Part shown: positions 1-9,306 of the stretch, one piece after another
Layout: the number at the start of each line of letters is the position of its first letter
Position numbering within the stretch: the first letter of the stretch is position 1
From: Neisseria brasiliensis
Lineage (GTDB): Bacteria > Pseudomonadota > Gammaproteobacteria > Burkholderiales > Neisseriaceae
DNA: 64,000 nt
Reading direction: 5' to 3'
Assembly: GCF_009671065.1 (NCBI RefSeq)
Contig: NZ_CP046027.1
Location: forward strand, 310,001-374,000
The notes under the pieces: model-generated
What the model saw: the letters and a program-made list of their open reading frames with translations, nothing else
The model's database searches: none
What the model was told of the DNA's origin: nothing
Position numbers and translations under genes: made by a program

Positions 1-2335
1 TAGCCGATTCCACCAGCTTCGCCATCAAAGGCTCAACCACTTCATCGGTTAAGGTGGTTTCCATATCTTGCAGAATCACTTTCACCGCCATGCTCTTCGT
101 ACCCTCCGGCAAACCGGCACCACGATAGACGTCAAACAGGCTGATTTCCTGCACCAAGGCATTGGCTTTGGCATTCAAAGCGGCCAACAATTCATCATGA
201 CTCATGCCCTCCGGTACCACAAACGCCAAATCGCGGCGCGCAGCTTGGAACTTAGAAACGGCTTGATAACGTGTTTTTTCACGTCCCAATACCGCATCCA
301 TATCAATTTCAAACACCAGAGTGGCTTGTGGCAAGTCGTATTTTTGCAACCATTTCGGATGCAATTCGCCAACAAAACCAATCACCATGCCGTCTAAAAC
401 AATATTGGCGGTGCGTCCCGGATGCAAGGCCGGATGTTCGGCTTTAAGAAAGGTCACTGCTTTATCTTTAAGCAGGTTTTCCACATCGGCCTTGATGTCG
501 TAAAAATCAACAGTACGCGCTTTTTCACCCCATTGTTCCGGCGTAACCGAGCCATACCACAAGCCGCCGATGCGTTCTTTTTGCTGGAATTGGCCGTCTG
601 AATCTTTGCTGAACACACGGGCAATTTCAAACACACGCACGCGGTTTTGCTTGCGGTTTAAATTGTTTTGCAGAATTTCCACCAAACCGCCGATTAAGGT
701 CGATCGCATCACCGCATATTGCGCCGCCAATGGGTTTTGCAGACGAATCGGATTGGTGTTGGCGGCAAAATCCTGCTCCCATTGCTCATCGACAAACGCA
801 TAGCTGACTGCTTCTTGATAACCGCGCGCCGCCATTTCGTTGTAAACGGCAAAACGTGGACGTTTGGTTTCCGGCAATGCCAACATTTTCAGACGGCCTG
901 AAGTATGTTCGTCAGGAATGTTTTCATAGCCGTACACGCGGCCGATTTCTTCAACCAAATCCGCTTCAATTTCAATGTCAAAACGGAAGCTTGGCGCGGT
1001 AACCGTAAAGCCTTCGGCCGACTTCACCGGATTCAAGCCCAAGTGTTGCAAAATGGTTTCAACCTGTTCGGCAGGTACGCTCACGCCGAGCATTTTTTCC
1101 AAGCGCGCCAAACGGATTTCCACTTGTTTGGCTTGCGGCAATTGGCCTTGCGCTTCCACCATTTCACCGGCTTCACCGCCACAGATTTGCTGCACCAATT
1201 CAGTCGCACGCTCAATCGCATCAGCTTGCAGCTGCCAATCCACACCACGCTCAAAGCGGAATGAAGAATCCGAGCCAAAGCCGTATTGGCGTGATTTACC
1301 GGAAATGGTTACCGGATTAAAGTACGCCGCTTCCAGCACAATGCGGGTGGTCTCATCCGAAACCGCGCTGCCCTCACCACCCATCAAACCGGCCATGCTC
1401 AATACGCCTTTTTCATCGGCAATTACTAAAGTATTGTCGGACAAGGTCACGGTTTTTTCGTTCAAACATTCCAGCGCTTCACCGTTTTGGGCACGGCGCA
1501 CAATGATGCTGCCGTTGATTTTATCGGCATCAAACACATGCATAGGTTGGCCGATTTCCAACATGACATAGTTGCCGATATCGACCAAAGCCGATACCGA
1601 GCGTACGCCGCTGCGTTCCAAGCGGTGTTTCATCCAAGCAGGCGTTTCTGCTTTGGCATTCACGTTTTCAATCACACGGCTGATAAAGCGACCACAATCT
1701 TCAGGCGCTTCAATGCGCACGGCTTGTTTGTGATCGTGTTGCACAGAGGCCGTCTGAATCGCCACCGGATTAAACACGCATTGCGTCAACGCAGAGACTT
1801 CACGCGCGATGCCTTTTATGCTCAAGCAGTCGGTACGGTTAGGCGTGATTTTCAGTGTGAAAACCGTGTCGTCCAAATCAAAATATTCGCGGATGTCGGT
1901 GCCAACAGGGGCATCGGCCGGCAAAATATGCAAACCGTCCATGCCGTCATCCGGCAAGCCCAATTCATCGGTTGAACACAGCATACCGTTAGACTCTACA
2001 CCACGCATCTTGGTCGGCTTAATTTTGAAATTACCCGGCAATACCGCGCCTGGCAAAGAACACGGCACTTTAATGCCCGGCTTCACATTCGGCGCACCAC
2101 ACACGATTTGAATCAATTCACCGGTACCGGCATCGACTTTGGTTACATTTAAGCGGTCGGCATCAGGGTGTTTTTCCACCGATTTCACTTCAGCTACAAC
2201 TACGCCACTAAATGCCGGTGCAGCCGTTTCGGTTTCTTCCACTTCCAAACCGGCCATGGTCAATAAATGCGCCAGCTCATCGGCCGACAAATTAGGATTG
2301 GCTTGTGTTTTGAGCCAAGAATAAGAAAATTGCAT
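1..2335 (-). CDS. pheT: Phenylalanine-tRNA ligase beta subunit (3' end outside window)
   Basis: Beta chain of the alpha2-beta2 phenylalanyl-tRNA synthetase, cytoplasmic; it binds tRNA-Phe and edits mischarged tyrosine. The minus-strand frame starts MQFSYSWLKTQANP and stays open to the window edge for 778 codons. The family is about 790 residues, so only a few C-terminal residues of the anticodon-binding domain are missing. The N-terminal tRNA-binding OB fold (VVVAEV...HPDADRLNV...IVCGAPNV) and later the B5 and catalytic-like regions can be read. It lies 112 bp downstream of pheS, with DUS copies in the gap. Start chosen at the first ATG, at the expected N-terminus. Confidence 0.96.
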   Translation of the reverse strand, partial: MQFSYSWLKTQANPNLSADELAHLLTMAGLEVEETETAAPAFSGVVVAEVKSVEKHPDADRLNVTKVDAGTGELIQIVCGAPNVKPGIKVPCSLPGAVLPGNFKIKPTKMRGVESNGMLCSTDELGLPDDGMDGLHILPADAPVGTDIREYFDLDDTVFTLKITPNRTDCLSIKGIAREVSALTQCVFNPVAIQTASVQHDHKQAVRIEAPEDCGRFISRVIENVNAKAETPAWMKHRLERSGVRSVSALVDIGNYVMLEIGQPMHVFDADKINGSIIVRRAQNGEALECLNEKTVTLSDNTLVIADEKGVLSMAGLMGGEGSAVSDETTRIVLEAAYFNPVTISGKSRQYGFGSDSSFRFERGVDWQLQADAIERATELVQQICGGEAGEMVEAQGQLPQAKQVEIRLARLEKMLGVSVPAEQVETILQHLGLNPVKSAEGFTVTAPSFRFDIEIEADLVEEIGRVYGYENIPDEHTSGRLKMLALPETKRPRFAVYNEMAARGYQEAVSYAFVDEQWEQDFAANTNPIRLQNPLAAQYAVMRSTLIGGLVEILQNNLNRKQNRVRVFEIARVFSKDSDGQFQQKERIGGLWYGSVTPEQWGEKARTVDFYDIKADVENLLKDKAVTFLKAEHPALHPGRTANIVLDGMVIGFVGELHPKWLQKYDLPQATLVFEIDMDAVLGREKTRYQAVSKFQAARRDLAFVVPEGMSHDELLAALNAKANALVQEISLFDVYRGAGLPEGTKSMAVKVILQDMETTLTDEVVEPLMAKLVESA

Positions 2336-2357
2336 GATGTTTTCTCTAGCTTTTTTC

Positions 2358-2421
2358 AGGCCGTCTGAAAATAAAGGTTTCAGACAGCAATCAATGAAGG
2401 GAACGTTTTTTCAGACGGCCT
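2358..2421. terminator. DUS inverted pair between pheS and pheT
   Basis: AGGCCGTCTGAA at 2358-2369 and its complement at 2410-2421 can pair across a 40-base loop. A degenerate copy (AGGCCATCTGAA) follows near 2434. pheS and pheT must be co-expressed, so full termination here is unlikely; it may attenuate or act only as an uptake site. Confidence 0.4.
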
Positions 2422-2447
2422 ATTTATCTTTTCAGGCCATCTGAATA

Positions 2448-3437
2448 TTATTTAAACTGTTTTAAGAAGTTCAAATCGTTGTCGAAGAACAAACGCAAAT
2501 CGTTGACGTTGTAACGCAACATGGCGAAACGGTCTAAGCCGATACCGAAAGCGAAACCGGTGTATTTTTCCGGATCAATGTTGACGTTTTTCAACACGTT
2601 CGGATGCACCATACCGCAGCCACCGACTTCCAACCATTTGCCGTTTTCCGCCATGATGTCGATTTCGGCAGAAGGCTCGGTAAACGGGAAAAACGATGGG
2701 CGGAAACGCACCTGCATATCATCGCGCTCGAAGAAGCGGCGGATAAAATCGGTAAACACGGCTTTCAAATCGGCAAAAGTCACGCCTTCTTCTACCCACA
2801 AACCTTCAGCCTGATGGAACATCGGTGAATGTGTGGCATCGCTGTCAACGCGGTAAACACGACCTGGGGCGATAATGCGGATAGGCGGATTTTTCTTATC
2901 CAGCATATAGCGGATTTGAATCGGTGACGTGTGCGTACGCAACACATCGCCGTTTTCCACATAAAACGTATCCTGCATGGCGCGCGCTGGATGGTTTTGC
3001 GGAATATTCAAGGCTTGGAAATTATGGAAATCGTCTTCAATTTCAGGGCCATCAGCCACTTCAAAGCCAATACCTTCAAACAATTCAACAATACGCTGCA
3101 AAGTCAGGGTCACAGGGTGCAAACCACCAAGCGCTTGGCCACGACCGGGTAAGGTCACGTCCAACGATTCCGCTGCCAATTGTGCCTGCAATTTGGCTTC
3201 GTTCAAGGCATCGCGTTTTACATTATAGGCCGTCTGAAACTGGTTTTTGCATTCGTTGATGTGGGCACCAATAGTTTTGCGCTCTTCCGGCGACATTTGA
3301 CCCAAGGTTTTCAACAAGCCGGTCAATTCACCGGTTTTGCCCATGTAGCGGGCTTTCACTTGTTCCAAGGCGTTAAAATCTGCCGCGGCTTCTACGGCGG
3401 CAATGCCCTCGGCAACAATGCGGTTTACATTTTCCAT
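2448..3437 (-). CDS. pheS: Phenylalanine-tRNA ligase alpha subunit
   Basis: Catalytic alpha chain of phenylalanyl-tRNA synthetase, 329 aa, a normal length. Class II motifs are visible: the motif 2 region (GRVYRVDSDATHSPMFHQ) and motif 3 (GIGLDRFAMLRY) near the C-terminus, with HTSPIQIR before them. The start is MENVNRIVAEGIAAVEAA at 3437; a longer open frame back to 3566 consists of translated DUS sequence and is rejected. A DUS lies inside the gene at 3226-3237. It is followed by pheT on the same strand. Confidence 0.97.
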   Translation of the reverse strand: MENVNRIVAEGIAAVEAAADFNALEQVKARYMGKTGELTGLLKTLGQMSPEERKTIGAHINECKNQFQTAYNVKRDALNEAKLQAQLAAESLDVTLPGRGQALGGLHPVTLTLQRIVELFEGIGFEVADGPEIEDDFHNFQALNIPQNHPARAMQDTFYVENGDVLRTHTSPIQIRYMLDKKNPPIRIIAPGRVYRVDSDATHSPMFHQAEGLWVEEGVTFADLKAVFTDFIRRFFERDDMQVRFRPSFFPFTEPSAEIDIMAENGKWLEVGGCGMVHPNVLKNVNIDPEKYTGFAFGIGLDRFAMLRYNVNDLRLFFDNDLNFLKQFK

Positions 3438-3490
3438 AATAATCTTTTGTCTATCGTCTAGAAGTTGATGATTGAAGTTTTGAAATGATG

Positions 3491-3545
3491 AGGCCGTCTG
3501 AAAGGATGAAGAATCGTGATTCCTGCTACCTTTTTCAGACGGCCT
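3491..3545. terminator. DUS inverted pair upstream of pheS
   Basis: AGGCCGTCTGAA and its complement are separated by about 30 bases between rplT and pheS. It could terminate transcripts from the ribosomal protein genes that pass the hairpin at 3698-3723. Confidence 0.5.
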
Positions 3546-3697
3546 GATAAATCTTGCAACGGCCAATCCGTTTAATATAGCCGGTTCAAAAGGCTTATGC
3601 CCAAACCGGCTGAAACGGCTACCATTTTAACGCAATTTACACCAAAAAAACAGGCTTTAAAGAAGAAAAATCAATTACATAGGATTTCTTTAAACCA

Positions 3698-3723
3698 TAA
3701 AAAAAGGAAACCGAAGTTTCCTT
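3698..3723 (-). terminator. Rho-independent terminator after rplT
   Basis: On the minus strand AAGGAAAC-TTCG-GTTTCCTT is followed by a run of T. It has an 8-bp stem and a UUCG tetraloop, 17 bp after the rplT stop codon. It separates the infC-rpmI-rplT transcript from pheST. Confidence 0.9.
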
Positions 3724-3739
3724 TTTCAAGCTTGTCGCA

Positions 3740-4099
3740 TTAAGCGGCCAAAGCACCTTTTGCTTTTTCAACCAATTGTGCGAATGCAGCTTTGTCAAAT
3801 ACAGCCAAGTCAGCCAATACTTTGCGGTCGATTTCGATAGACGCGCGTTTCAGGCCATTCATGAATTTGCTGTAAGACAAACCGTTTTCACGGGCACCGG
3901 CATTAATACGCACGATCCACAATTGACGGAATTGACGTTTGCGTTGGCGACGGTCACGGTAAGCGTATTGACCGGCTTTCATTACCGCTTGCTTGGCAAC
4001 ACGGTATACATTTTTACGACGACCGCGATAGCCTTTGGCTAAAGCGAAGATTTTTTGGTGACGAGCACGAGCGGTAACACCGCGTTTTACGCGTGGCAT
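3740..4099 (-). CDS. rplT: 50S ribosomal protein L20
   Basis: Large-subunit ribosomal protein needed early in 50S assembly; it binds 23S rRNA. 119 aa, full length, starting MPRVKRGVTARARHQKIF, with the very basic N-terminal half typical of L20. It lies 12 bp after rpmI and ends just before a strong terminator. In other bacteria L20 represses this operon by binding the rpmI leader; whether that happens here is not shown. Confidence 0.98.
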   Translation of the reverse strand: MPRVKRGVTARARHQKIFALAKGYRGRRKNVYRVAKQAVMKAGQYAYRDRRQRKRQFRQLWIVRINAGARENGLSYSKFMNGLKRASIEIDRKVLADLAVFDKAAFAQLVEKAKGALAA

Positions 4100-4111
4100 A
4101 CTTTAAACTCC

Positions 4112-4309
4112 TTAAGCGTAAGGTAACATTTTAGCAACAGCTGCCAAATCACGCTCATTCACCATAGAGGTGCCGCGCAATTGACGTTTCGTTTTAGTGG
4201 TTTTTTTGGTCAGGATGTGACTTTTAAACGCATGACCGCGTTTTACACCACCGTTACCCAGTACTTTAAAGCGTTTTTTCGCGCTAGACTTGGTTTTCAT
4301 TTTAGGCAT
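4112..4309 (-). CDS. rpmI: 50S ribosomal protein L35
   Basis: Small basic ribosomal protein, 65 aa, starting MPKMKTKSSAKKRFKVLG and ending VAKMLPYA. The start at 4309 is preceded by a purine-rich stretch and matches the family N-terminus; the longer open frame to 4384 is not supported. It sits in the conserved infC-rpmI-rplT order, 146 bp after infC, with a hairpin in that gap. Confidence 0.97.
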   Translation of the reverse strand: MPKMKTKSSAKKRFKVLGNGGVKRGHAFKSHILTKKTTKTKRQLRGTSMVNERDLAAVAKMLPYA

Positions 4310-4412
4310 GGGGAAAACTCCATTTGTTTTTAGATAAGGCATGAGGGGCTTTGAAATCATGGATTTCAAACACTTGTATCCCAAACACCACGGTTTTTGC
4401 TGCCAAATATAA

Positions 4413-4441
4413 GCTTACTTCGTGCAGCAACCGAAGTAAGC
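4413..4441 (-). promoter_or_regulatory. Hairpin in the infC-rpmI gap
   Basis: GCTTACTTCG and CGAAGTAAGC form a perfect 10-bp stem with a 9-base loop, followed on the minus strand by TTATATTTG rather than a clean U-tract. It could be a weak terminator, an RNA processing site or part of an L20 control leader; the sequence does not decide. Confidence 0.5.
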
Positions 4442-4455
4442 CAAGCATTATAACT

Positions 4456-4977
4456 TTATTTTTTCTTTGGCGCAATCATCATGACCATTTGGCGACCTTC
4501 CATTTTCGGGAAAGATTCGATTTGAGCCACTTCAGCCAATTCTTCTTTCACGCGCTCGAGAAGTTGTGCGCCTAATTGTTGGTGCGCCATTTCGCGACCG
4601 CGGAAACGCAAGGTTACTTTTACCTTGTCGCCATCTTCCAAGAAGCGGTTGATGTTGCGCATTTTGATTTGATAATCGCCTTCATCGGTACCCGGACGGA
4701 ATTTGATTTCTTTAATCTGCACCTGCTTCTGGTTTTTCTTGGCTTCGTCGCGCTTTTTGGCTTGTTGGTATTTGTATTTACCAAAATCCATGAGTTTGCA
4801 CACAGGCGGCTTAGCGGTAGGAGAAATCTCTACCAAATCCACATCCTGCTCTTCGGCCATAGCCAAAGCCTCACGGACAGACACAACACCAAGCTGTTCG
4901 CCTGAATCACTGATTAATCGCACTTCTTTGGCGGTGATTTCGCCGTTGATTCGTGCTTCGCGTTCTTGAGCGATGAT
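4456..4977 (-). CDS. infC: Translation initiation factor IF-3, non-AUG start
   Basis: IF-3 binds the 30S subunit, prevents 50S joining and checks the start codon. 173 aa; conserved stretches FRPGTDEGDYQ and FRGREMAHQQ and a C-terminal MMIAPKKK are present. The usual N-terminus (IAQEREARINGEITAKEVRL) has no ATG in front. The bases after AGAAGGAG read TATT ATC ATC GCT, so initiation is on AUC at 4977 (or AUU at 4980, AUC at 4974). Rare start codons are a known self-control device of infC. It lies 68 bp after thrS, behind a GC-rich hairpin. Confidence 0.95.
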   Translation of the reverse strand: MIAQEREARINGEITAKEVRLISDSGEQLGVVSVREALAMAEEQDVDLVEISPTAKPPVCKLMDFGKYKYQQAKKRDEAKKNQKQVQIKEIKFRPGTDEGDYQIKMRNINRFLEDGDKVKVTLRFRGREMAHQQLGAQLLERVKEELAEVAQIESFPKMEGRQMVMMIAPKKK

Positions 4978-5045
4978 AATACTCCTTCTAAAAATTAGTA
5001 TTGTTGCCCGCCTGCTTTGCAAGCGGGCTCTTGTTTAAAAATCAA

Positions 5046-6953
5046 TTATGCCACTGATTCGGCGATTTCTTGCTGCAATTGCGCAATGAAATCATCCAAA
5101 TTCAGCGAACCTAAATCTTCTGCCTTACGGCGTACGGCCACTTTGCCGTCTTGCATTTCTTTGTCGCCAACCACAATTTGGTATGGGAAACGGTATTGGC
5201 TGTTGTCGCGGATTTTGTAGCCGATTTTTTCGTTGCGCAAATCCAACTCAACACGCAAACCGGCTGCTTGCAATTTAGCGGCCACTTCACGGCAATAATC
5301 GGCTTGTTTTTCGGTGATGTTCATGATCACCATCTGCACCGGCGCCAACCACAGTGGGAACGAACCGGCATGGTTTTCAATCAAAATACCGATAAAGCGC
5401 TCCAACGAACCCAAAATCGCGCGGTGCAACATTACCGGACGGGCGCGGTCGTTGTTTTCGGTGACGTATTCGGCATCCAAGCGCTCCGGCAAGACGAAGT
5501 CAAGCTGCAAAGTACCGCACTGCCATGAACGACCCAAGGCATCTTTCACATGGTATTCGATTTTCGGGCCATAGAATGCACCTTCGCCCGGTAATTCTTC
5601 CCATTCTACGTTACAAGCAGTCAATGCATCGCGCAAACCTTGCTCGGCCTTATCCCAAACTTCATCGGAACCGGCACGTTTTTCAGGGCGCAACGACAAT
5701 TTTACTGCCACATCATGAAAGCCGAATTGCTTGTAAATACGCACCAACAATTCATTAAACGCGCGCGCTTCTTCTACGATTTGGTCTTCAGTACAGAAAA
5801 TATGCGCATCATCTTGCACGAAACCACGCACACGCATCAGACCATGCAAGGCACCGCTTGGTTCATTACGATGACACGAACCAAATTCGGCCAAACGCAT
5901 TGGCAAATCGCGGTAAGAGCGCAAGCCGTTATTGAAAATCTGAACATGACCTGGGCAGTTCATCGGCTTCACGGCGTATTCGCGTTTTTCCGAGTTGGTC
6001 AGGAACATATTGTCTTTGTAGTTGTCCCAGTGGCCGGATTGCTCCCAGAAGGTTTTGTCCATAATCTGCGGGGTTTTCACTTCTTTATAACCGGCCGCAT
6101 CCAGCTCTTTGCGCATATGCTGCTCAATCGCTTGCCACAATGCCCAGCCTTTCGGATGCCAGAACACCATGCCCGGCGCTTCATCTTGCAGATGGAACAA
6201 ATCTAATTGTTTACCCAGCTTGCGGTGGTCGCGTTTTTCCGCTTCTTCAATGCGCTGGATGTAAGCTTTTAATTCGTCTTTGCTTGCCCATGCTGTGCCG
6301 TAGATGCGTTGCAGCATTTCATTGTTGCTGTCGCCACGCCAGTAAGCACCGGCCAATTTGGTCAGCTTGAAGTTTTTCAGGAAACGCGTATTCGGCACGT
6401 GTGGGCCGCGACACATGTCCACATATTCTTGATGGTGATACATGCCCATCGCTTCTACTTCAGGCATGTCTTCAATCAGGCGCAGTTTGTATTCTTCACC
6501 ACGATCGGCAAAGATTTTGACGGTTTCTTCGCGTGGAGTCATGATTTTGACCACATCGTAATCTTGCGCAATCAATTCTTTCATGCGGTTTTCGATGGCG
6601 GCCACATCTTCCGGCGTGAACGGTTTTTCAGTCGCGATGTCATAGTAGAAACCGTCTTCAATCACCGGACCAATCACCATTTTGGCATTCGGATAAAGCT
6701 GCTTCACTGCGTGGCCAATCAAGTGGGCGCACGAGTGACGGATAATTTCCACACCCTCTTTGTCTTTAGGGGTGATGATTTGCACGCTTGAATCTTCGGT
6801 AATCGGGTCGCAAGCGTCCACCAATTTGCCGTTGACTTTACCGGCCACTGTCGCCTTCGCCAAACCTGCACCAATCGATGCCGCAATCTGGGCAACGGTT
6901 ACAGGTGATTCATATTGGCGGACGGAACCGTCAGGCAAGGTAATGTTCAACAT
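5046..6953 (-). CDS. thrS: Threonine-tRNA ligase
   Basis: Class II synthetase, 635 aa, full length; charges tRNA-Thr and edits Ser-tRNA-Thr. In order: N-terminal TGS domain (MLNITLPDGSVRQYE), editing domain with HSCAHLIGHAV, catalytic core with MNCPGHVQIF and the motif 2 region (RNEPSGALHGLMRVRGFVQDD), then the C-terminal anticodon-binding domain. First gene of the minus-strand cluster thrS-infC-rpmI-rplT; a good promoter lies 140 bp upstream. Confidence 0.98.
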   Translation of the reverse strand: MLNITLPDGSVRQYESPVTVAQIAASIGAGLAKATVAGKVNGKLVDACDPITEDSSVQIITPKDKEGVEIIRHSCAHLIGHAVKQLYPNAKMVIGPVIEDGFYYDIATEKPFTPEDVAAIENRMKELIAQDYDVVKIMTPREETVKIFADRGEEYKLRLIEDMPEVEAMGMYHHQEYVDMCRGPHVPNTRFLKNFKLTKLAGAYWRGDSNNEMLQRIYGTAWASKDELKAYIQRIEEAEKRDHRKLGKQLDLFHLQDEAPGMVFWHPKGWALWQAIEQHMRKELDAAGYKEVKTPQIMDKTFWEQSGHWDNYKDNMFLTNSEKREYAVKPMNCPGHVQIFNNGLRSYRDLPMRLAEFGSCHRNEPSGALHGLMRVRGFVQDDAHIFCTEDQIVEEARAFNELLVRIYKQFGFHDVAVKLSLRPEKRAGSDEVWDKAEQGLRDALTACNVEWEELPGEGAFYGPKIEYHVKDALGRSWQCGTLQLDFVLPERLDAEYVTENNDRARPVMLHRAILGSLERFIGILIENHAGSFPLWLAPVQMVIMNITEKQADYCREVAAKLQAAGLRVELDLRNEKIGYKIRDNSQYRFPYQIVVGDKEMQDGKVAVRRKAEDLGSLNLDDFIAQLQQEIAESVA

Positions 6954-7098
6954 TCAAAACTCCGAGTGGTAAGTAATTTTTCAGACGGCATGATTCATTA
7001 TATTTATTCAACAACGCAAACTGCCTGAAAGCTGGTTTAATATCATGATTGTGGTTGGCGTTTTTATTCGATACACAATCAAAAAGCTAATCTTGTAA

Positions 7099-7128
7099 AT
7101 TATATAATGCCTGCCAATTAATTAGCAA
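7099..7128 (-). promoter_or_regulatory. Sigma-70 promoter of thrS
   Basis: On the minus strand TTGCTA, 18 bases, then a perfect TATAAT. It predicts a transcript start near 7092 and a leader of about 140 bases before thrS. The leader contains a DUS copy. Confidence 0.65.
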
Positions 7129-7242
7129 GCTACCGACCAAATGCGGGGCATATCGCCTACGCCTGTTGCAGCAAGGGTACAAATCATCTCAAGGCCGTCT
7201 GAAAAACACGCACAATCATTCATTAACCATTCAAATTTCTTT

Positions 7243-7890
7243 ATGAACCCATTCGACCTATTCCAAATCTCATCCCCCGCAGACAATCTGCTGCCCTATG
7301 ATGGCATAGTCAACGATTTCGGCGTGATTTTAAAATCTCAAGAAGCCGATGATTTATTTGAAGAATTGCTGCACAATATTCCTTGGCAACACGATGAAGC
7401 CATTATTTACGGCAAACACATCACCACCGCACGCCAAGTGACTTGGTATGGTGACCATACTTTTGGCTACACCTACTCCGGTATCCGTCGCATTGCCCTG
7501 CCTTGGCACCCGACTTTACTTTCCCTCAAACACACCATCGAACAACACCTTCAAGCCATCAGCCCGACCGTATTCAATTCCTGTTTGCTCAACTTATATT
7601 CAGACGGCCTCGAAGGCATGGGCTGGCACAGCGACGACGAAAAAGAATTAGGTAATGAATCCATCATCGCCTCACTCAGCCTCGGTGCTACCCGAAAATT
7701 TGCATTCAAACACAAACACACTGCCGAAAAACGCGAATTGATGCTACAGCACGGCCAATTAATCGTCATGCGCGGTCAAACCCAACAGCATTGGCGTCAC
7801 GCCGTGATGAAAAGCACCAAAATCACCGCACCGCGCATTAACCTGACCTTCCGCACCTTTCATTCCGACATTTACTTAAGCACACCCTAA
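7243..7890 (+). CDS. alkB: AlkB-family 2-oxoglutarate/Fe(II) dioxygenase
   Basis: DNA/RNA repair demethylase family that oxidatively removes alkyl groups from bases. 215 aa. The iron triad is H129-x-D131 (WHSDDE) and H186 (HWRHAV); the 2-oxoglutarate arginines are in PRINLTFR (R198, R204). The substrate loop GDHTFGYTYSG is visible. Start at MNPFDLF after a DUS-containing 5' region; the upstream in-frame ATG at 7141 translates DUS and is rejected. Divergent from thrS. A DUS-derived SDGL peptide occurs at about residue 120. Confidence 0.9.
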   Translation: MNPFDLFQISSPADNLLPYDGIVNDFGVILKSQEADDLFEELLHNIPWQHDEAIIYGKHITTARQVTWYGDHTFGYTYSGIRRIALPWHPTLLSLKHTIEQHLQAISPTVFNSCLLNLYSDGLEGMGWHSDDEKELGNESIIASLSLGATRKFAFKHKHTAEKRELMLQHGQLIVMRGQTQQHWRHAVMKSTKITAPRINLTFRTFHSDIYLSTP

Positions 7891-7905
7891 TAAACGCTTA
7901 TCAGT

Positions 7906-7911
7906 TATAAT
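7906..7911 (+). promoter_or_regulatory. Candidate -10 element of tgt
   Basis: TATAAT 28 bp before the tgt start; no convincing -35 at the usual spacing, so only the -10 is proposed. Confidence 0.4.
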
Positions 7912-7939
7912 TATTTATTTATCCGAACACGCTTCACCC

Positions 7940-9055
7940 ATGTTGAAATTTACCCTGCACAAAAAAGACGGCCTCGCCCGCCGCGGCACCCTTGAACTGA
8001 ACCACGGCAAAATCGAAACCCCCGTATTCATGCCGGTCGGCACCTACGGCTCGGTTAAAGCCATGACGCCGCAAAACCTGCACGACATCAACGCCCAAAT
8101 CATCTTGGGCAACACTTACCACTTATGGCTGCGCCCCGGCTTGGAAGTCATCGAACAATTCGGCGGCCTGCACCAATTTATCGGCTGGGACAAACCGATT
8201 CTCACCGATTCAGGCGGCTTCCAAGTGTTTTCCCTGTCCGACATGCGCAAGCTTACCGAAGAAGGCTGCACCTTCAAAAGCCCGATTAACGGTGACAAAT
8301 TATTCCTATCGCCCGAAATTTCGATGAAAATTCAAACGGTGTTGAATTCCGATATTGTGATGCAGTTGGACGAATGCACACCCGGTGAAGCCAGCCACGA
8401 GCAAGCCCGAAAATCGCTGCAAATGAGTCTGCGCTGGGCAGAACGCAGCAAAAAAGCCTTTGAAGACTTAAACAACCCCAACGCCCTATTCGGCATTGTG
8501 CAAGGCGCGATGTATGAAGACTTGCGCGAAGAATCCCTACGCGGCTTGGAACAATTCGACTTCCCTGGCTTGGCCATTGGCGGTTTATCTGTGGGCGAAC
8601 CCAAGCCCGAAATGTACCGCATGTTGCGTGCCGTCGGTCCGATTCTGCCCGAACACAAACCGCATTACCTGATGGGCGTTGGCACACCGGAAGACCTAGT
8701 GTACGGCGTGGCGCACGGTGTAGACATGTTCGACTGCGTGATGCCGACCCGTAACGCCCGCAACGGCTGGCTGTTTACCCGCTTTGGTGATTTGAAAATC
8801 AAAAACGCCAAACACCGCCTCGACAACCGCCCCATCGACGAATCCTGCACCTGCTATGCCTGCCAAAACTTCAGCCGCTCGTATCTGCACCATTTGCATA
8901 AAGTCGGCGAAATCTTAGGCGCGCAACTGAACACCATTCACAACCTGCACTTCTACCAAGTGATCATGGCCGAAATGCGTGAAGCCATCGAGCAAGGCAA
9001 GTTTAGCGACTGGCAGGCTCAGTTCCATGAAAACCGCGCACGCGGTGTGGATTGA
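7940..9055 (+). CDS. tgt: tRNA-guanine transglycosylase
   Basis: Exchanges guanine-34 of GUN-anticodon tRNAs for preQ1 in queuosine synthesis. 371 aa, full length. Catalytic motifs: DSGGFQVFSL (substrate-binding aspartate), the nucleophile region FDCVMPTRNARNG, and the zinc site CTCYACQ...HH near residues 300-320. Starts MLKFTLHKKDG, 49 bp after alkB. A DUS hairpin follows the stop. Confidence 0.98.
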   Translation: MLKFTLHKKDGLARRGTLELNHGKIETPVFMPVGTYGSVKAMTPQNLHDINAQIILGNTYHLWLRPGLEVIEQFGGLHQFIGWDKPILTDSGGFQVFSLSDMRKLTEEGCTFKSPINGDKLFLSPEISMKIQTVLNSDIVMQLDECTPGEASHEQARKSLQMSLRWAERSKKAFEDLNNPNALFGIVQGAMYEDLREESLRGLEQFDFPGLAIGGLSVGEPKPEMYRMLRAVGPILPEHKPHYLMGVGTPEDLVYGVAHGVDMFDCVMPTRNARNGWLFTRFGDLKIKNAKHRLDNRPIDESCTCYACQNFSRSYLHHLHKVGEILGAQLNTIHNLHFYQVIMAEMREAIEQGKFSDWQAQFHENRARGVD

Positions 9056-9082
9056 TGAGTTTAAGCAGCAAATAAAAGAGCA

Positions 9083-9117
9083 AGGCCGTCTGAAAAATTC
9101 TGTTTCAGACGGCTTTA
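9083..9117. terminator. DUS hairpin terminator after tgt
   Basis: AAGGCCGTCTGAAA pairs with TTTCAGACGGCTTT about 28 bp after the tgt stop; stem of 12 or more bp followed by T. Confidence 0.7.
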
Positions 9118-9212
9118 ACGCATAATTTTCCATCTGATTCATCATACCCTCATCAACAAACAACGTGAGACTTTTGTAAAACTCGTAAATCTTTAGAAAT
9201 CTTTAAATCGTC

Positions 9213-9232
9213 ATTCCCGCGCCGGCGAGAAT
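9213..9232. repeat. dRS3-like repeat, one mismatch
   Basis: ATTCCCGCGCCGGCGAGAAT: the ATTCCC-N8-GGGAAT pattern with one change in the right arm. Confidence 0.75.
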
Positions 9233-9286
9233 CTAGAACTTCAAATTACTGTAATAGCTAAATATTCCTGAAGCCGATAAGTCTGG

Positions 9287-9306
9287 ATTCCCGCCGACGC
9301 GGGAAT
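9287..9306. repeat. dRS3 repeat
   Basis: ATTCCCGCCGACGCGGGAAT, a perfect ATTCCC-N8-GGGAAT. dRS3 repeats bound neisserial intergenic mosaic elements and are known integration sites for neisserial filamentous phage. Confidence 0.85.

Noticed and set aside
905..1975. Long plus-strand frames across pheT (119, 198 and 162 codons)
   Set aside because: They are antisense shadows of pheT; codon use and lack of start signals do not support them.
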